A stretch of 64,000 nucleotides of DNA from an uncultured Collinsella sp. (lineage in GTDB: Bacteria > Actinomycetota > Coriobacteriia > Coriobacteriales > Coriobacteriaceae). The stretch's first letter is position 1; every line of letters begins with the position of its first letter. Below, in pieces: positions 43,726 through 52,482 of the stretch. Both the position numbers and the translations under genes were made by a program. The DNA is taken from the NCBI GenBank assembly GCA_902494555.1, contig CABUTR010000008.1:1-64000 (forward strand), read 5' to 3'. The notes beneath the pieces are model-generated. The model searched no databases, was not told the DNA's origin, and worked only from the letters and a program-made list of their open reading frames with translations.

Positions 43726-43736
43726 CTCGGCCCGCC

Positions 43737-43819
43737 GAGATGAGTCGATTTGCCGCTCATTCGTCGGGCATGACCCTAAGGTCAATGCCCTCCTCTTTCG
43801 GGGCAAATCGACTCATCTC
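43737..43819. repeat. Nested palindrome D
   Basis: Outer 18-bp perfect arms GAGATGAGTCGATTTGCC (43737-43754) and complement (43802-43819). Inside, GGGCAT-GACC/GGTC-ATGCCC (43766-43775/43780-43790) forms a second hairpin with one bulge. It starts 12 nt after the ABC stop codon. Confidence 0.85.
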
Positions 43820-43853
43820 AACGACCCAAACACAATGCGCCGCAACGAATAAA

Positions 43854-43886
43854 GCCTCCGCAGCCACACGAGCTGCGGAGGCTTTT
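43854..43886. terminator. Bidirectional terminator
   Basis: GCCTCCGCAGC (43854-43864) and GCTGCGGAGGC (43872-43882), followed by TTTT on the plus strand and TTTATT on the minus strand. It lies between the convergent ABC and GGDEF genes. Confidence 0.8.
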
Positions 43887-43906
43887 CTATGCCCTTTGTT
43901 ACAAGC

Positions 43907-44998
43907 TTACCGTTCCTCGCGTTGCAGCCCGGCTGCCTCGGCTGCCTTTACGCGGTTCTTGTCGATGTACATGTTTTTGTCGGCCTGGGAAAAGAGCTCG
44001 CGCATCGTAGGCGGTTCATCAAAATCACTGGAAAGCGCGTAGCCCACCGCATAGCTGATAGGCATGTCGGGGTGAGCCTCGGAATACTCGTTCACGTTCG
44101 CACGAACCCGAGCGAGACAGGACTCCACGGCAGCTCGATCGGCATCCCGCAGCACCGCGATAAACTCATCGCCACCGTCGCGGCCCACAAAGCAGGTCTC
44201 GGACGCCACGCACCCCAGCTGCTGGGCAAAAGAACGGATGTATTCGTCGCCCTTCTCGTGGCCAAAGTTGTTATTGACCGTATGCAGATTGTTAAGGTCG
44301 AAGACGCACACCGCAACGGGCGCCTCCGCGGAGACAGGCCGCTCCTGCCCCAAGATCTCCTCGCACTTGTTCTTGTTGGGCAGTCCCGTGGCTTCGTCGA
44401 GATAGACTTTGCTCTGCAGCTCGCGGTTGAGCGCGGCAGTGCGCACCGCGCGAACAAGTTCGACCGCAAAGGTCGCCACCAAGCCCACGATGTCGATGAT
44501 CACCAAGCCCTCGAGATAGTTGAGCGCCGACGCCTTCTCCTGAGAGTAGTCCTCTGCGAGTCGTGTAGCATCGTCACAAATACCAAAGAACTCCTCGCTC
44601 ATCGCGATGATATCGGTGTTCTCGTAGCCGACTTCGCGCACACGGGCAATCTCGGCGCAAAGCTCATCAAAATAATTTGCAAGCTCGGTCATCTTTGCCT
44701 GATACTCGTCGTCGTCGAGACGGACGAGGTTGAGGTCGCCACTTCCGTAACGCAAACCGTTGATGTATGAATCCACGGCCTTGAGCAGGTCGTCTTGAGG
44801 CTGGCCCGCGTCCTCGAGCTTAACGATTCGCTGCGTGGTGCCGCGCACCAGACCGGCGTAGTTGACCACGCGCGCCGTGCCCTGGATATCGGAGACGAGC
44901 AGCATAACATTAATGAAGAAGAAGATGAGAACTGCCGTGAGCACCATCATGAGCAGGCGCACCGCCTGGCTGGCTTTCTTGGCGACAGAAGTATTCAC
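43907..44998 (-). CDS. Membrane-bound GGDEF diguanylate cyclase
   Basis: A 363-residue signalling enzyme predicted to make cyclic di-GMP. Two membrane helices (about 13-35 and 165-185) bracket an extracytoplasmic four-helix sensor region that resembles PilJ/type-IV-pili sensor domains (NYAGLVRGTTQRIVKLE). The C-terminal GGDEF domain has LDEATGLPNKN, FDLNNLHTVNNNFGHEKGDEYI and an intact RDGGDEFIAVL. There is no EAL domain, and no obvious RxxD inhibitory site was seen. GTG at 44998 is chosen because GGGAG lies seven bases upstream and the longer ATG reading adds a non-conserved tail. No c-di-GMP effector is in the window. Confidence 0.9.
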   Translation of the reverse strand: MNTSVAKKASQAVRLLMMVLTAVLIFFFINVMLLVSDIQGTARVVNYAGLVRGTTQRIVKLEDAGQPQDDLLKAVDSYINGLRYGSGDLNLVRLDDDEYQAKMTELANYFDELCAEIARVREVGYENTDIIAMSEEFFGICDDATRLAEDYSQEKASALNYLEGLVIIDIVGLVATFAVELVRAVRTAALNRELQSKVYLDEATGLPNKNKCEEILGQERPVSAEAPVAVCVFDLNNLHTVNNNFGHEKGDEYIRSFAQQLGCVASETCFVGRDGGDEFIAVLRDADRAAVESCLARVRANVNEYSEAHPDMPISYAVGYALSSDFDEPPTMRELFSQADKNMYIDKNRVKAAEAAGLQREER

Positions 44999-45117
44999 AA
45001 GTTCACTCCCAAAATGACAAAAGCACAGGTAGTACGCAGTGTACTGAAATTCACGTGAGGTCAACTCTACCAGATGATTTTTCTAGGACGGGGATTAAAG
45101 AATCATCGACACGATAG

Positions 45118-45996
45118 CTATTTGAGAAGTTGTGCCATGGCGTTGACGAATTTTTGGACTTGGAGGGTGGGCTCGAGCGGATAGTGCAAAAAGACCGGCA
45201 CCTCACGGCCGCACAGGAACGGCACGCCCACAAAGGCCGGGTGCACCCCCGACCACGCCCCGCAGGTGAGCACCGCGTCGCCCTTTTCCTCGGCTTCGTT
45301 AAAGAGCGCAAAGTCAAAGCTGTCCACGTCGATCACGTCAACGCCGCCGTCGGCCAGAAGGTCGATGCGCAGGCTGTCCATTGCGTCGTTGCCGTGACGC
45401 AGCACGCGCAGACGCATGCCCTCCAAGTCGGCAACCGTGATGCGCGTCTTGCGCGCCAGCGGACTCGTGCGCGGTAGGTCGATATAAAACGGCACGTTGA
45501 CAATGCGGAGCTTTTGGCAGGCATCACCCCAGCGTGGGGTAGAAAAACTCGACTGCACCACATCGACCTCGCGGCCCAAGCTGCGCATGACTGTCTCGCG
45601 CTCGTCGTAGAGGTCGCTTACCGGCACAATCTCAAATCGCAGCGACGGCTCCAGATCGTGGATGCCCGTCCACATCGAAAGCGTTTGGCGCCCCGGGCAC
45701 ATCATCGACACACCCAGACGCACGGCACCGCCATCACCCGCCGCGCGTCGGGCGCGGCGCAACGCATCCTCGGACTGGCGCATGATCGAGCGCGCATCGT
45801 CCACCAGCAGAGCGCCCGCCGGCGTCACTTTAACGCCCGAATGCGAGCGCTCGAACAACGTGATGCCAAACTCGGCCTCGAAGCCCGACACCTGCTTGAC
45901 GAGCGCCGGGGTCGACACGCGCAATTTTGCCGCCGCCCGTGAGAAGCTCCCCAGCTCCGCGGCGGCCGATATGGCCTCGAGTCGTCGATCGTACAC
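45118..45996 (-). CDS. LysR-family transcriptional regulator
   Basis: A 292-residue regulator. The N-terminal helix-turn-helix (RRLEAISAAAELGSFSRAAAKLRVSTPALVKQ) is split here: SFSRAAAKLRVSTPALVKQV at about 17-36. A periplasmic-binding-like effector domain follows (VRLGVSMMCPGRQTL onward). GTG at 45996 with AGGAG six bases upstream is preferred. It is divergent from the SDR gene, the classic LysR arrangement, so it probably controls the SDR-MFS-oxidoreductase genes. The inducer is unknown. Confidence 0.9.
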   Translation of the reverse strand: MYDRRLEAISAAAELGSFSRAAAKLRVSTPALVKQVSGFEAEFGITLFERSHSGVKVTPAGALLVDDARSIMRQSEDALRRARRAAGDGGAVRLGVSMMCPGRQTLSMWTGIHDLEPSLRFEIVPVSDLYDERETVMRSLGREVDVVQSSFSTPRWGDACQKLRIVNVPFYIDLPRTSPLARKTRITVADLEGMRLRVLRHGNDAMDSLRIDLLADGGVDVIDVDSFDFALFNEAEEKGDAVLTCGAWSGVHPAFVGVPFLCGREVPVFLHYPLEPTLQVQKFVNAMAQLLK

Positions 45997-46175
45997 GTCA
46001 ATCTCCTGTTTCCAGACGCATGGCAATGAACTACCGAAGGGGGTCGTTTTGGCAGGTCACGCGCTCAATTGAGAAAAACTGCATTGCACAGTGTAAACCT
46101 ACGGTTAACGCCATTCTAACAAATATGCAATTCACCTGCGCAAATGCAAAGCATACGATAACCAGCGAAAACCAC

Positions 46176-46202
46176 GTGGGTCGGTTAATGGGAGCGACCC
46201 AC
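46176..46202 (+). promoter_or_regulatory. Leader hairpin before the SDR gene
   Basis: GTGGGTCG (46176-46183) and CGACCCAC (46195-46202) form a perfect 8-bp stem 26 nt ahead of the start codon. The intergenic region upstream (46080-46160) is A+T-rich and contains ATGC...GCAT dyads suitable for a LysR box. Confidence 0.45.
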
Positions 46203-46228
46203 CGGGAGGCACAAGAAGGGAAGTTCCT

Positions 46229-47110
46229 ATGAGCAATTGGCTTAAGCTCGAGGGCGATGTCTGCGCCGTGACTGGCGCGCTCGGCGGTATGGGCGTCGAG
46301 ATTTGCCGCGAGTTCGCCCGCAACGGCGCCAACGTCGTCCTGCTCGACCTGGATGAGGAGAAGGTCAAGGCCGCAGCCGCCGACCTCGCCGCCGAGTTTG
46401 GCATCCACGCCGAGGGCTACAAGATGAACGCCACCGACGAGGCCGAGGTTCAGGCCGCCGTCGATGCCACCATCGCCGACTTCGGCCGCGTCGACGCCCT
46501 TGTCAACACCGCCGGCATCCTGCGCTTCGCCGCCATGGAGGACCTGCCGCTGAGCGACTGGGAGCAGGTGCTCAACGTCAACCTCACCGGTTACTTCATC
46601 ACCTCGCAGCGCTTTGGTCGCGAGATGATCAAGGCTGGCCAGGGTCGCCTGGTGCACATCTCGACCGTTGCCAGCCACTCCCCCGAGACGTTCTCGGGCG
46701 TGTACAGCTCCACCAAGGCAGGCGTCAACATGATGTCCAAGATGCTGGCTGCCGAGTGGGGCCCCTACGGCGTGCGCTCCAACTGCGTCGAGCCCTGCTT
46801 CGTTAAGACCCCGATGTCGGCCAACTTCTACGCCGACCCCGAGGTCGAAAAGAGCCGCAGCCGTCTGATCGCCACGCGCCGCATCGGCGAGGTCAGCGAT
46901 ATCGCCAACGCCGTCATGTTCCTGGCGTCCAAGCGCTCGGACTTTACCACCGGCGACGCCATCAAGGTCGACGGCGGCTTCTCCAACATGATGGGCGACC
47001 TCACCGCCAAGCCCGGCGGCCGTCGCGCCTATGCCGACAACTACCTTAAGAACAAGGGTGTCAAGCTCTGGTCCGATGAGTCCGGCGTCGCCAAGCCGAC
47101 TGACCAGTAA
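46229..47110 (+). CDS. Short-chain dehydrogenase/reductase
   Basis: A 293-residue classical SDR: cofactor motif TGALGGMG (15-22), NTAG (93-96), catalytic Ser145, Tyr159 and Lys163 (YSSTK). Asp40 at the end of beta-2 (VVLLDLD) favours NAD(H) over NADP(H). The C-terminus is about 35 residues longer than the usual 250-260-residue core. It heads a plus-strand cluster with an MFS transporter and a Gfo/Idh/MocA oxidoreductase. The substrate, probably a polyol, sugar acid or hydroxy acid, is not identified. Confidence 0.9.
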   Translation: MSNWLKLEGDVCAVTGALGGMGVEICREFARNGANVVLLDLDEEKVKAAAADLAAEFGIHAEGYKMNATDEAEVQAAVDATIADFGRVDALVNTAGILRFAAMEDLPLSDWEQVLNVNLTGYFITSQRFGREMIKAGQGRLVHISTVASHSPETFSGVYSSTKAGVNMMSKMLAAEWGPYGVRSNCVEPCFVKTPMSANFYADPEVEKSRSRLIATRRIGEVSDIANAVMFLASKRSDFTTGDAIKVDGGFSNMMGDLTAKPGGRRAYADNYLKNKGVKLWSDESGVAKPTDQ

Positions 47111-47176
47111 ACCAACCTGACAGGGAGGCCCCGCGGACACGCCCGCTCCTCCCCCGTATCGATCAGAAAGAGTCCA

Positions 47177-48433
47177 ATGGCTTCCACCAACTCCAACAAG
47201 GGTCGCGCCGTCGTGCTTTCCGCCGCGTGCGTCACCATGTTCTTCATCAGCTCCATCGCGCTGTATTCCGTCGTGAGCAAGAACCTGCTCGCCGTCTACC
47301 CCGAGTGGTCGAGCGCCCTTACCTGGGCCTTCCCGGTCTTTCAGACCATCATGGCCGTGACGGGCATCTTCGCCGGCCGTATCTCCGATAAGATCGGCCC
47401 GCGCAACGTCGTGATCGCCGCCGCCGTGTGCTACGGCCTGGGCTGGTTCATGTCCGGCACCGTCACCGAGCCGTGGCAGTTCTATCTGTGGTTCTCGCTC
47501 GTCGCCGCCATCGGCAACGGCCTGGGCTACAACCCGGCGCTCACCACCGGCCAAAAGTGGTTCATCGACAAGAAGGGTCTCGCCTCCGGTATTACGCTCG
47601 CCGCTTCGACCGCCGGTCCTGCCGTGCTGTCCCCGGTGCTCGCCTCGCTGCTCATCCCGAGCCTGGGCATCTTTGGCGCCCTTAAGGCGCTCGGAGTCAT
47701 CTTCTTTGTGATGATCGCCGCCTCCGCCCTGTTCCTGAAGGCCCCCGAGGCCGGTTGGCTGCCCGAGGGCTTCGAGGCCCCCAAGGGCGGTGCGCACGCC
47801 GGCACCTTCGGCGACCTCACCCCGGGCGAGATGGTCAAGACCCCGCGCTTCTGGGTCCTCATCATCACCTTCGCCTTCGCCGCCACCGCGGGCACCCTGC
47901 TCGTCGGCAAGGTTGCCTCCATCGCCGCCGTCCAGCTCTTCACCGACCCCACGAGCGCCGCAGCCGTCGCCCTCGGCGGCGTGGTCGTCTCCGTCAACAC
48001 CTGCGCCAACCTAGTCGGTCGCCTGTCCTTTGGTCAGATCATCGACAAGCTCGGTGCCTACAAGTCGCTGCTCATCAGCCTTGTCGTCACCATCGTCGCA
48101 CTCGTCATCATGTCGATGAGCTTTACGCAAGGCATGTTCTTTGTGGCGCTCGCCCTGCTCGGCTTTAGCTTTGGCGCCCTGCTCGTCATCTACCCGCCGC
48201 TCACCGGCGGCGCCTTTGGCACCAGCAACATCGGCGTCAACTACGGCATCATGTTTTTGGGCTACGCCGCTTCCACCTGGATCAGTCAGCCCATCACCGC
48301 CGTGCTGTATCACGCCGAGGCCGGCAGCGCCGCCTACCAGCAGTCCTTCTACGGCGCCATTGTGATCGCCGCCATCGCCGTCGTGCTCACCGTCTACATG
48401 ATGGTCTCCGACAGCAAGAAGAAGTCCGCCTAG
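47177..48433 (+). CDS. MFS transporter, OFA (oxalate/formate antiporter-like) family
   Basis: A 418-residue, 12-helix permease resembling OFA-family carriers: a long first periplasmic loop before FPVFQTIMAVTGIFAGRISDKIGPR (motif A region GRISDKIGPR), ATGNGLGYNPALTTGQKWF-like IGNGLGYNPALTTG, and the second-half GRLSFGQIIDKLGAYK. The family carries small organic anions. Its position between two oxidoreductases of one cluster suggests uptake of their substrate. Confidence 0.85.
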   Translation: MASTNSNKGRAVVLSAACVTMFFISSIALYSVVSKNLLAVYPEWSSALTWAFPVFQTIMAVTGIFAGRISDKIGPRNVVIAAAVCYGLGWFMSGTVTEPWQFYLWFSLVAAIGNGLGYNPALTTGQKWFIDKKGLASGITLAASTAGPAVLSPVLASLLIPSLGIFGALKALGVIFFVMIAASALFLKAPEAGWLPEGFEAPKGGAHAGTFGDLTPGEMVKTPRFWVLIITFAFAATAGTLLVGKVASIAAVQLFTDPTSAAAVALGGVVVSVNTCANLVGRLSFGQIIDKLGAYKSLLISLVVTIVALVIMSMSFTQGMFFVALALLGFSFGALLVIYPPLTGGAFGTSNIGVNYGIMFLGYAASTWISQPITAVLYHAEAGSAAYQQSFYGAIVIAAIAVVLTVYMMVSDSKKKSA

Positions 48434-48441
48434 TTTTACCG

Positions 48442-48472
48442 ATGCGACAAAGGGACAGCCCCTTTGTCGCAT
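48442..48472. repeat. REP-like palindrome A, copy 4
   Basis: ATGCGACAAAGGG (48442-48454) and its exact complement (48460-48472). It lies inside the SDR-MFS-oxidoreductase cluster between two same-strand genes. Confidence 0.85.
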
Positions 48473-48502
48473 TCCACCGGTCACCAGTATTAAGGAGTCG
48501 AA

Positions 48503-49543
48503 ATGTCTGAGCTCAACCCCGTCCGCATTGCCGTTATCGGCGCCGGCGCCATGGGCCGCAACCACATCCGCTTTGTCACCGAGGAGCCCGAGGCCGAGCT
48601 CGTCGCCATCGCCGACGCTTTTGAGGGCGCCCGCGCCACGGCCGAGGCCGCCGGCGTGCCGTTCTTCACCGATCCCGCCCAGATGATGGACGAGGTCAAG
48701 CCCGAGGCCGTCATTATCGCCACCCCCAACGACCTGCACCTGGGCGTTGCCCGCGAGGCTGTGAAGCGCGACATCGTGCCGCTGGTCGAAAAGCCGATCT
48801 CCAACGACCTGGAGGATGCCCAGGCCTTCGCCGCCGAGGCCGAGACCGCCGGCGTGCCCGTGCTCGTGGGCCAGCACCGTCGCCACAACCCCTTCGTCAA
48901 CAAGGCCAAGGAGATCATCGAGTCCGGCGAGCTGGGCAAGCTCACCGTGTCGAGCTTCCACTACATGATCTATAAGAATGACGAGTACTTCGATGTCGAG
49001 TGGCGCCGCAAGAAGGGTGCCGGCCCGATCCTGGTTAATCTGGTGCACGACGTCGACCTGCTCCGCTACCTGCTGGGCGAGCCCGTTGCCGTCCAGGGCA
49101 TGCAGTCCAGCGCCGCCCGCGGTTTTGAGACCGAGGACTCCGCCGTGGTCAACGTCCGTTTTGCCGATGGCGCGCTCGCAAGCATGACCATCTCCGACGC
49201 CACCGCCAGCCCCTGGAACTGGGAGGCCACCGCTCGCGAGGATCCGCAGTACCGCCCCTTCGACGCCGACGCCTACTTTATCGGTGGCACTAAGGGCGCC
49301 CTGTCGCTGCCCCGCCTGCACCAGTTCTCCTACGACGGCGCCTCTAACTGGCACAAGCCGCTGCAGATGGAGATCCCGGCCGTGGACCCGGCGCTGCCGC
49401 ACAAGATGCAGCTCAAGCACTTTGTGAAGGTCGTCCGCCGCGAGGTCGAGCCCGTCGTGACCCCCGCCGATAACGTCAAGACGCTCACGCTGCTTAACGC
49501 TATCAAGGAGGCCGCCGAGACCGGCCAGCTCGTCGAGCTGTAA
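48503..49543 (+). CDS. Gfo/Idh/MocA family oxidoreductase
   Basis: A 346-residue NAD(P)-dependent sugar or inositol dehydrogenase. The Rossmann start is IAVIGAGAMGRNHIRF, the conserved Lys lies in VEKPIS (EKP 96-98), and the substrate-site His/Asp in LVHDVDLLRYL (His182, Asp183). The C-terminal half is the usual open beta-sheet. It is third in the plus-strand cluster behind the LysR regulator and is followed by a terminator. The substrate is unknown. Confidence 0.88.
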   Translation: MSELNPVRIAVIGAGAMGRNHIRFVTEEPEAELVAIADAFEGARATAEAAGVPFFTDPAQMMDEVKPEAVIIATPNDLHLGVAREAVKRDIVPLVEKPISNDLEDAQAFAAEAETAGVPVLVGQHRRHNPFVNKAKEIIESGELGKLTVSSFHYMIYKNDEYFDVEWRRKKGAGPILVNLVHDVDLLRYLLGEPVAVQGMQSSAARGFETEDSAVVNVRFADGALASMTISDATASPWNWEATAREDPQYRPFDADAYFIGGTKGALSLPRLHQFSYDGASNWHKPLQMEIPAVDPALPHKMQLKHFVKVVRREVEPVVTPADNVKTLTLLNAIKEAAETGQLVEL

Positions 49544-49616
49544 CGCTTTAGGGCGGGCCGCGGCAGAAACCCCATGCCGAACCCTTCGGTCCGCCACCAA
49601 CAAGCCCCTCTTCTTT

Positions 49617-49651
49617 GCCCCGCGAGCAGCCTCCTGCCCGCGGGGCTTTTT
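49617..49651 (+). terminator. Terminator of the SDR-MFS-oxidoreductase cluster
   Basis: GCCCCGCG (49617-49624) and CGCGGGGC (49639-49646) followed by TTTTT. Confidence 0.85.
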
Positions 49652-49713
49652 GCTACCTTGCCGACGATTTTTCTGGGGCGGGGGCCATTTTGCGCCTCAG
49701 CTTGGTTCGTTTG

Positions 49714-49871
49714 CCACGAAATGGGCCTATCTACTACGTTTAACTGATCATCCTTAGCCATGCCGAATTTCGAGAAATAAAAACCGCAGGTAGACTGGTT
49801 GCGTATTTTCGGAAAACCGGGGGATGGTCGACCCATACGGGTTAAACGTAGTAGATAGGCCGTTTTCGTGG
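49714..49871. repeat. Long-loop inverted repeat H
   Basis: CCTATCTACTACGTTTAAC (49726-49744) and its exact complement (49841-49859). Pairing continues imperfectly outward (CCACGAAATGGG/CCGTTTTCGTGG). The roughly 96-nt loop shows no gene. Together with the terminator this accounts for most of the 49544-49954 gap before tex. Confidence 0.8.
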
Positions 49872-49954
49872 CGCGGCTCCAAAACAGTCTTTTGGGACGG
49901 ATGGTATCCTTGGTAGCCCTGTGCTGCAAACGCACCTTAAACGCAAGGAGTCCC

Positions 49955-52102
49955 ATGGATCTTATCGCCCAGCTTGCCCGCGAGCTCAACCTTAAGGCCG
50001 CCAACATCGAGGCAGCCGTCAAGCTCATCGACGAGGGCAACACCATCCCCTTTATCTCGCGCTACCGCAAGGAAGCAACGGGCGGCATGGACGACGTCGC
50101 CCTGCGCGCACTCGACGAGCGCCTGTCTTACCTGCGCAATCTTGAGCAGCGCAAAGAGGACGTCATTCTGCTCATCGACGCCCAGGGCAAACTTACGCCA
50201 GAGCTTGAGCAGCAGATTCGCGAAGCCACGCAGATCCAACGTGTTGAGGACCTCTACAAGCCCTACCGCAAAAAGCGCATGACCCGCGCACAGAAGGCCC
50301 GCGAGGCAGGCCTGGAGCCGCTTGCCAACATGATCATCATGCAGGCCTCGGCCAAGGGCAGCGCGCTCGACACCGCCGCGGCATACGTCAACGAGGAGGC
50401 CGGCTTCGACACACCCGAGAAGGCACTTGCCGGCGCCGCCGACATCGTTGCCGAGACGGTGGCCGAAGACCCCGAGAACGTCGCCGACCTGCGCGCCTTT
50501 ACGCAAAACACCGCCGATATCATTGTCGAGGCTACCGATCCCACGGAGAAGACTCCCTACGAGCCCTACTACAACTTTGACGAGCCGCTGCGCCGTATAC
50601 CCAACCACCGTGTGTTGGCTATCGACCGCGGTGAGCGCGAGGGCAAGCTCCGCGTGCGCGTGAACGTCGACGGCGCTGCCGCCACGGCATGCCTCGGCAG
50701 CCGTTGGCCCCGACGCCAGGGCGTCTTCGCGCCCGTCTTTGACGCCGCCATCGCCGACGGTTACAAGCGCCTCATGGCCCCCTCGCTGGAGCGCGAGGCC
50801 CGCGCCAAGCTCACCGTTCGCGCCCAGACCGAGGCCATCAACGTCTTTGCCAAGAATCTCGAGGGCTTGCTCTCGGCGCGCCCCGTGCGCGGCGCCCGCG
50901 TGCTCGCGCTCGATCCGGGCTACCGCACCGGCTGCAAGGTCGCCGTCATGGACGAGACCGGCAAGCTGCTCGACCACGGCGTGGTCTACCCCACCAAGCC
51001 GCGCCACGACGTCGCCGGCACCAAGCGCGAGCTCGCCCGCCTCGTCAAGAAGGACGGCGTCAACACCATCGTCATCGGCAACGGCACCGCCAGCCGCGAG
51101 ACCGAGGAAGTCGTCTCGGAGTTCATTGCCGAGCAGGCGCCCAGCCTTCGCTACACCATCGTTAACGAAGCCGGCGCGTCGGTGTACTCGGCTTCCGAAC
51201 TCGCCAGCCAGGAGTATCCCGACTTGGACGTCACCGTGCGTGGCGCCATGAGCCTGGGCCGCCGCCTGCAAGACCCGCTGGCAGAGCTCGTCAAGATCCC
51301 GCCCCAGTCCATCGGCGTTGGCCAGTACCAGCACGACCTTGACCAGGCCGAGCTTTCGCGCACGTTGGGCCATGTGGTGGAGGACGTCGTCAACCGCGTG
51401 GGCGTCGACGTCAACACCGCAAGCGCGAGCCTGCTGGGATATGTATCGGGCATCACGCCGAGCGTGGCCAAAAACATCGTGGCCTACCGCGAGGAAAACG
51501 GCGCCTTTACCGATCGCCGCCAGCTCAAGAAGGTCCCCAAGCTGGGACCCAAGGCATACCTCAACGCCGCGGGTTTCCTGCGCATCAGCGGCGGCAAGAA
51601 CCCGCTCGACGCGACAAGCGTCCACCCCGAGAGCTACGAGGTGGCCGCGGCCGTCCTGGAGCGCGCCGGCGTTAAATCAAGCGAGCTCAGCCGCGGCGGC
51701 GTGCCCGACATCGAGCGCCGCCTAGGCAGCATCTCGGCGCTGGCAAGCGACCTGGACTGCGGCACCCTCACGCTCATCGACATTGTCAACGAGCTCAAGA
51801 AGCCCGGTCGCGACCCGCGCGACGACGCGCCCGAGGTGGTCTTTAGCCGCTCAGCGCTTTCCATCGACGACCTGGAGCCCGGCATGGAGCTCAAGGGCAC
51901 GGTGCGCAACGTTGTGGACTTTGGTGCCTTCGTCGACGTGGGCGTGCACCAGGACGGCCTCGTGCACATCTCCAAACTGGCCAACCGCTTTGTCAAGCAC
52001 CCGAGCGACGTGGTGCGCGTCGGTGACACGGTCAAGGTGTGGGTTGAAAAGGTCGATCGCGACCGCAAGAAGATCTCCCTCACCATGGTGCAGGGGAAGT
52101 AA
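49955..52102 (+). CDS. tex: Tex-family RNA-binding transcription accessory protein
   Basis: A 715-residue nucleic-acid-binding protein related to Spt6. It contains the N-terminal helical region (NTIPFISRYRKEATGGMDD), the YqgF/RuvC-like domain (VLALDPGYRTGCKVAVMD), helix-hairpin-helix motifs around VAKNIVAYREENGAFTDR and a C-terminal S1 domain (GMELKGTVRNVVDFGAFVDV to the end). ATG at 49955 follows AAGGAG. It is monocistronic. Confidence 0.95.
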   Translation: MDLIAQLARELNLKAANIEAAVKLIDEGNTIPFISRYRKEATGGMDDVALRALDERLSYLRNLEQRKEDVILLIDAQGKLTPELEQQIREATQIQRVEDLYKPYRKKRMTRAQKAREAGLEPLANMIIMQASAKGSALDTAAAYVNEEAGFDTPEKALAGAADIVAETVAEDPENVADLRAFTQNTADIIVEATDPTEKTPYEPYYNFDEPLRRIPNHRVLAIDRGEREGKLRVRVNVDGAAATACLGSRWPRRQGVFAPVFDAAIADGYKRLMAPSLEREARAKLTVRAQTEAINVFAKNLEGLLSARPVRGARVLALDPGYRTGCKVAVMDETGKLLDHGVVYPTKPRHDVAGTKRELARLVKKDGVNTIVIGNGTASRETEEVVSEFIAEQAPSLRYTIVNEAGASVYSASELASQEYPDLDVTVRGAMSLGRRLQDPLAELVKIPPQSIGVGQYQHDLDQAELSRTLGHVVEDVVNRVGVDVNTASASLLGYVSGITPSVAKNIVAYREENGAFTDRRQLKKVPKLGPKAYLNAAGFLRISGGKNPLDATSVHPESYEVAAAVLERAGVKSSELSRGGVPDIERRLGSISALASDLDCGTLTLIDIVNELKKPGRDPRDDAPEVVFSRSALSIDDLEPGMELKGTVRNVVDFGAFVDVGVHQDGLVHISKLANRFVKHPSDVVRVGDTVKVWVEKVDRDRKKISLTMVQGK

Positions 52103-52116
52103 ACCGCCAAAGCAGG

Positions 52117-52321
52117 GGTACCCCCTGCAGCGACGTGTAAAATCGCGAGTATTCTGCAAATTCCGCCGTTCCGGATGCCCCTCAGAGGCGAAAAAGCAAA
52201 AACAGCCCCCGTTTTAGCGTCGTCAGAGCCAAAACGGGGGCCGTTCCATGCTTCGGTTAACTGATAAAGACCTTTACCTTGCTGAATACTCTCAATTTTG
52301 CACGGCGCAGGCGGGGGTACC
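52117..52321. repeat. Inverted pair of about 44-bp repeats around a hairpin
   Basis: The segment 52117-52160, read in reverse complement, matches 52279-52321: both contain GAATACTC, ATTTT, CACG and a run of G before GTACC. The pair brackets the strong hairpin at 52205-52241. No coding sequence is seen in the 52103-52482 gap. Confidence 0.7.
52205..52241 (-). terminator. Strong hairpin, probable terminator for minus-strand transcripts
   Basis: GCCCCCGTTTT (52205-52215) and AAAACGGGGGC (52231-52241) with a 15-nt loop. On the minus strand it is followed by TGTTTTTGC, so it terminates in that direction, 240 nt after the transaldolase-like gene. It may also slow read-through from tex. Confidence 0.6.
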
Positions 52322-52383
52322 TTTGCCCACGGCAGGATATAGAAGCCAAGCGCCAACTTGCTGGCAAGCTCGTGTCGGCAGTT

Positions 52384-52449
52384 CCGGCCTTTCCTTTGCC
52401 TAGCGCGACCCTCGCGAAGCGCGTGAGCGATAGGGAAAGGAAAGGCCGG
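52384..52449. repeat. Stem of 14 bp with branched apical part
   Basis: CCGGCCTTTCCTTT (52384-52397) and its complement (52436-52449). The interior contains several CGCG steps that can fold further. It lies 34 nt downstream of the transaldolase-like gene. Confidence 0.65.
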
Positions 52450-52482
52450 GGCGAGCAGCCCGCGGCGTAGCCAGTGTTCGCG

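Noticed and set aside
39930..43806. Two very long minus-strand open frames (647 and 700 codons) opposite the ABC exporter genes
   Set aside because: The plus-strand genes show complete ABC motifs and overlapping starts and stops; the antisense frames have low-complexity, motif-free translations.
46229..47110. Bile-acid hydroxysteroid dehydrogenase, known from Collinsella
   Set aside because: It is an SDR, but the sequence does not resemble the 7-beta-HSDH I can recall from C. aerofaciens, and its neighbours point to a carbohydrate or organic-acid pathway.
49937..51625. 562-codon minus-strand frame within tex
   Set aside because: Shadow of the unambiguous Tex coding sequence.
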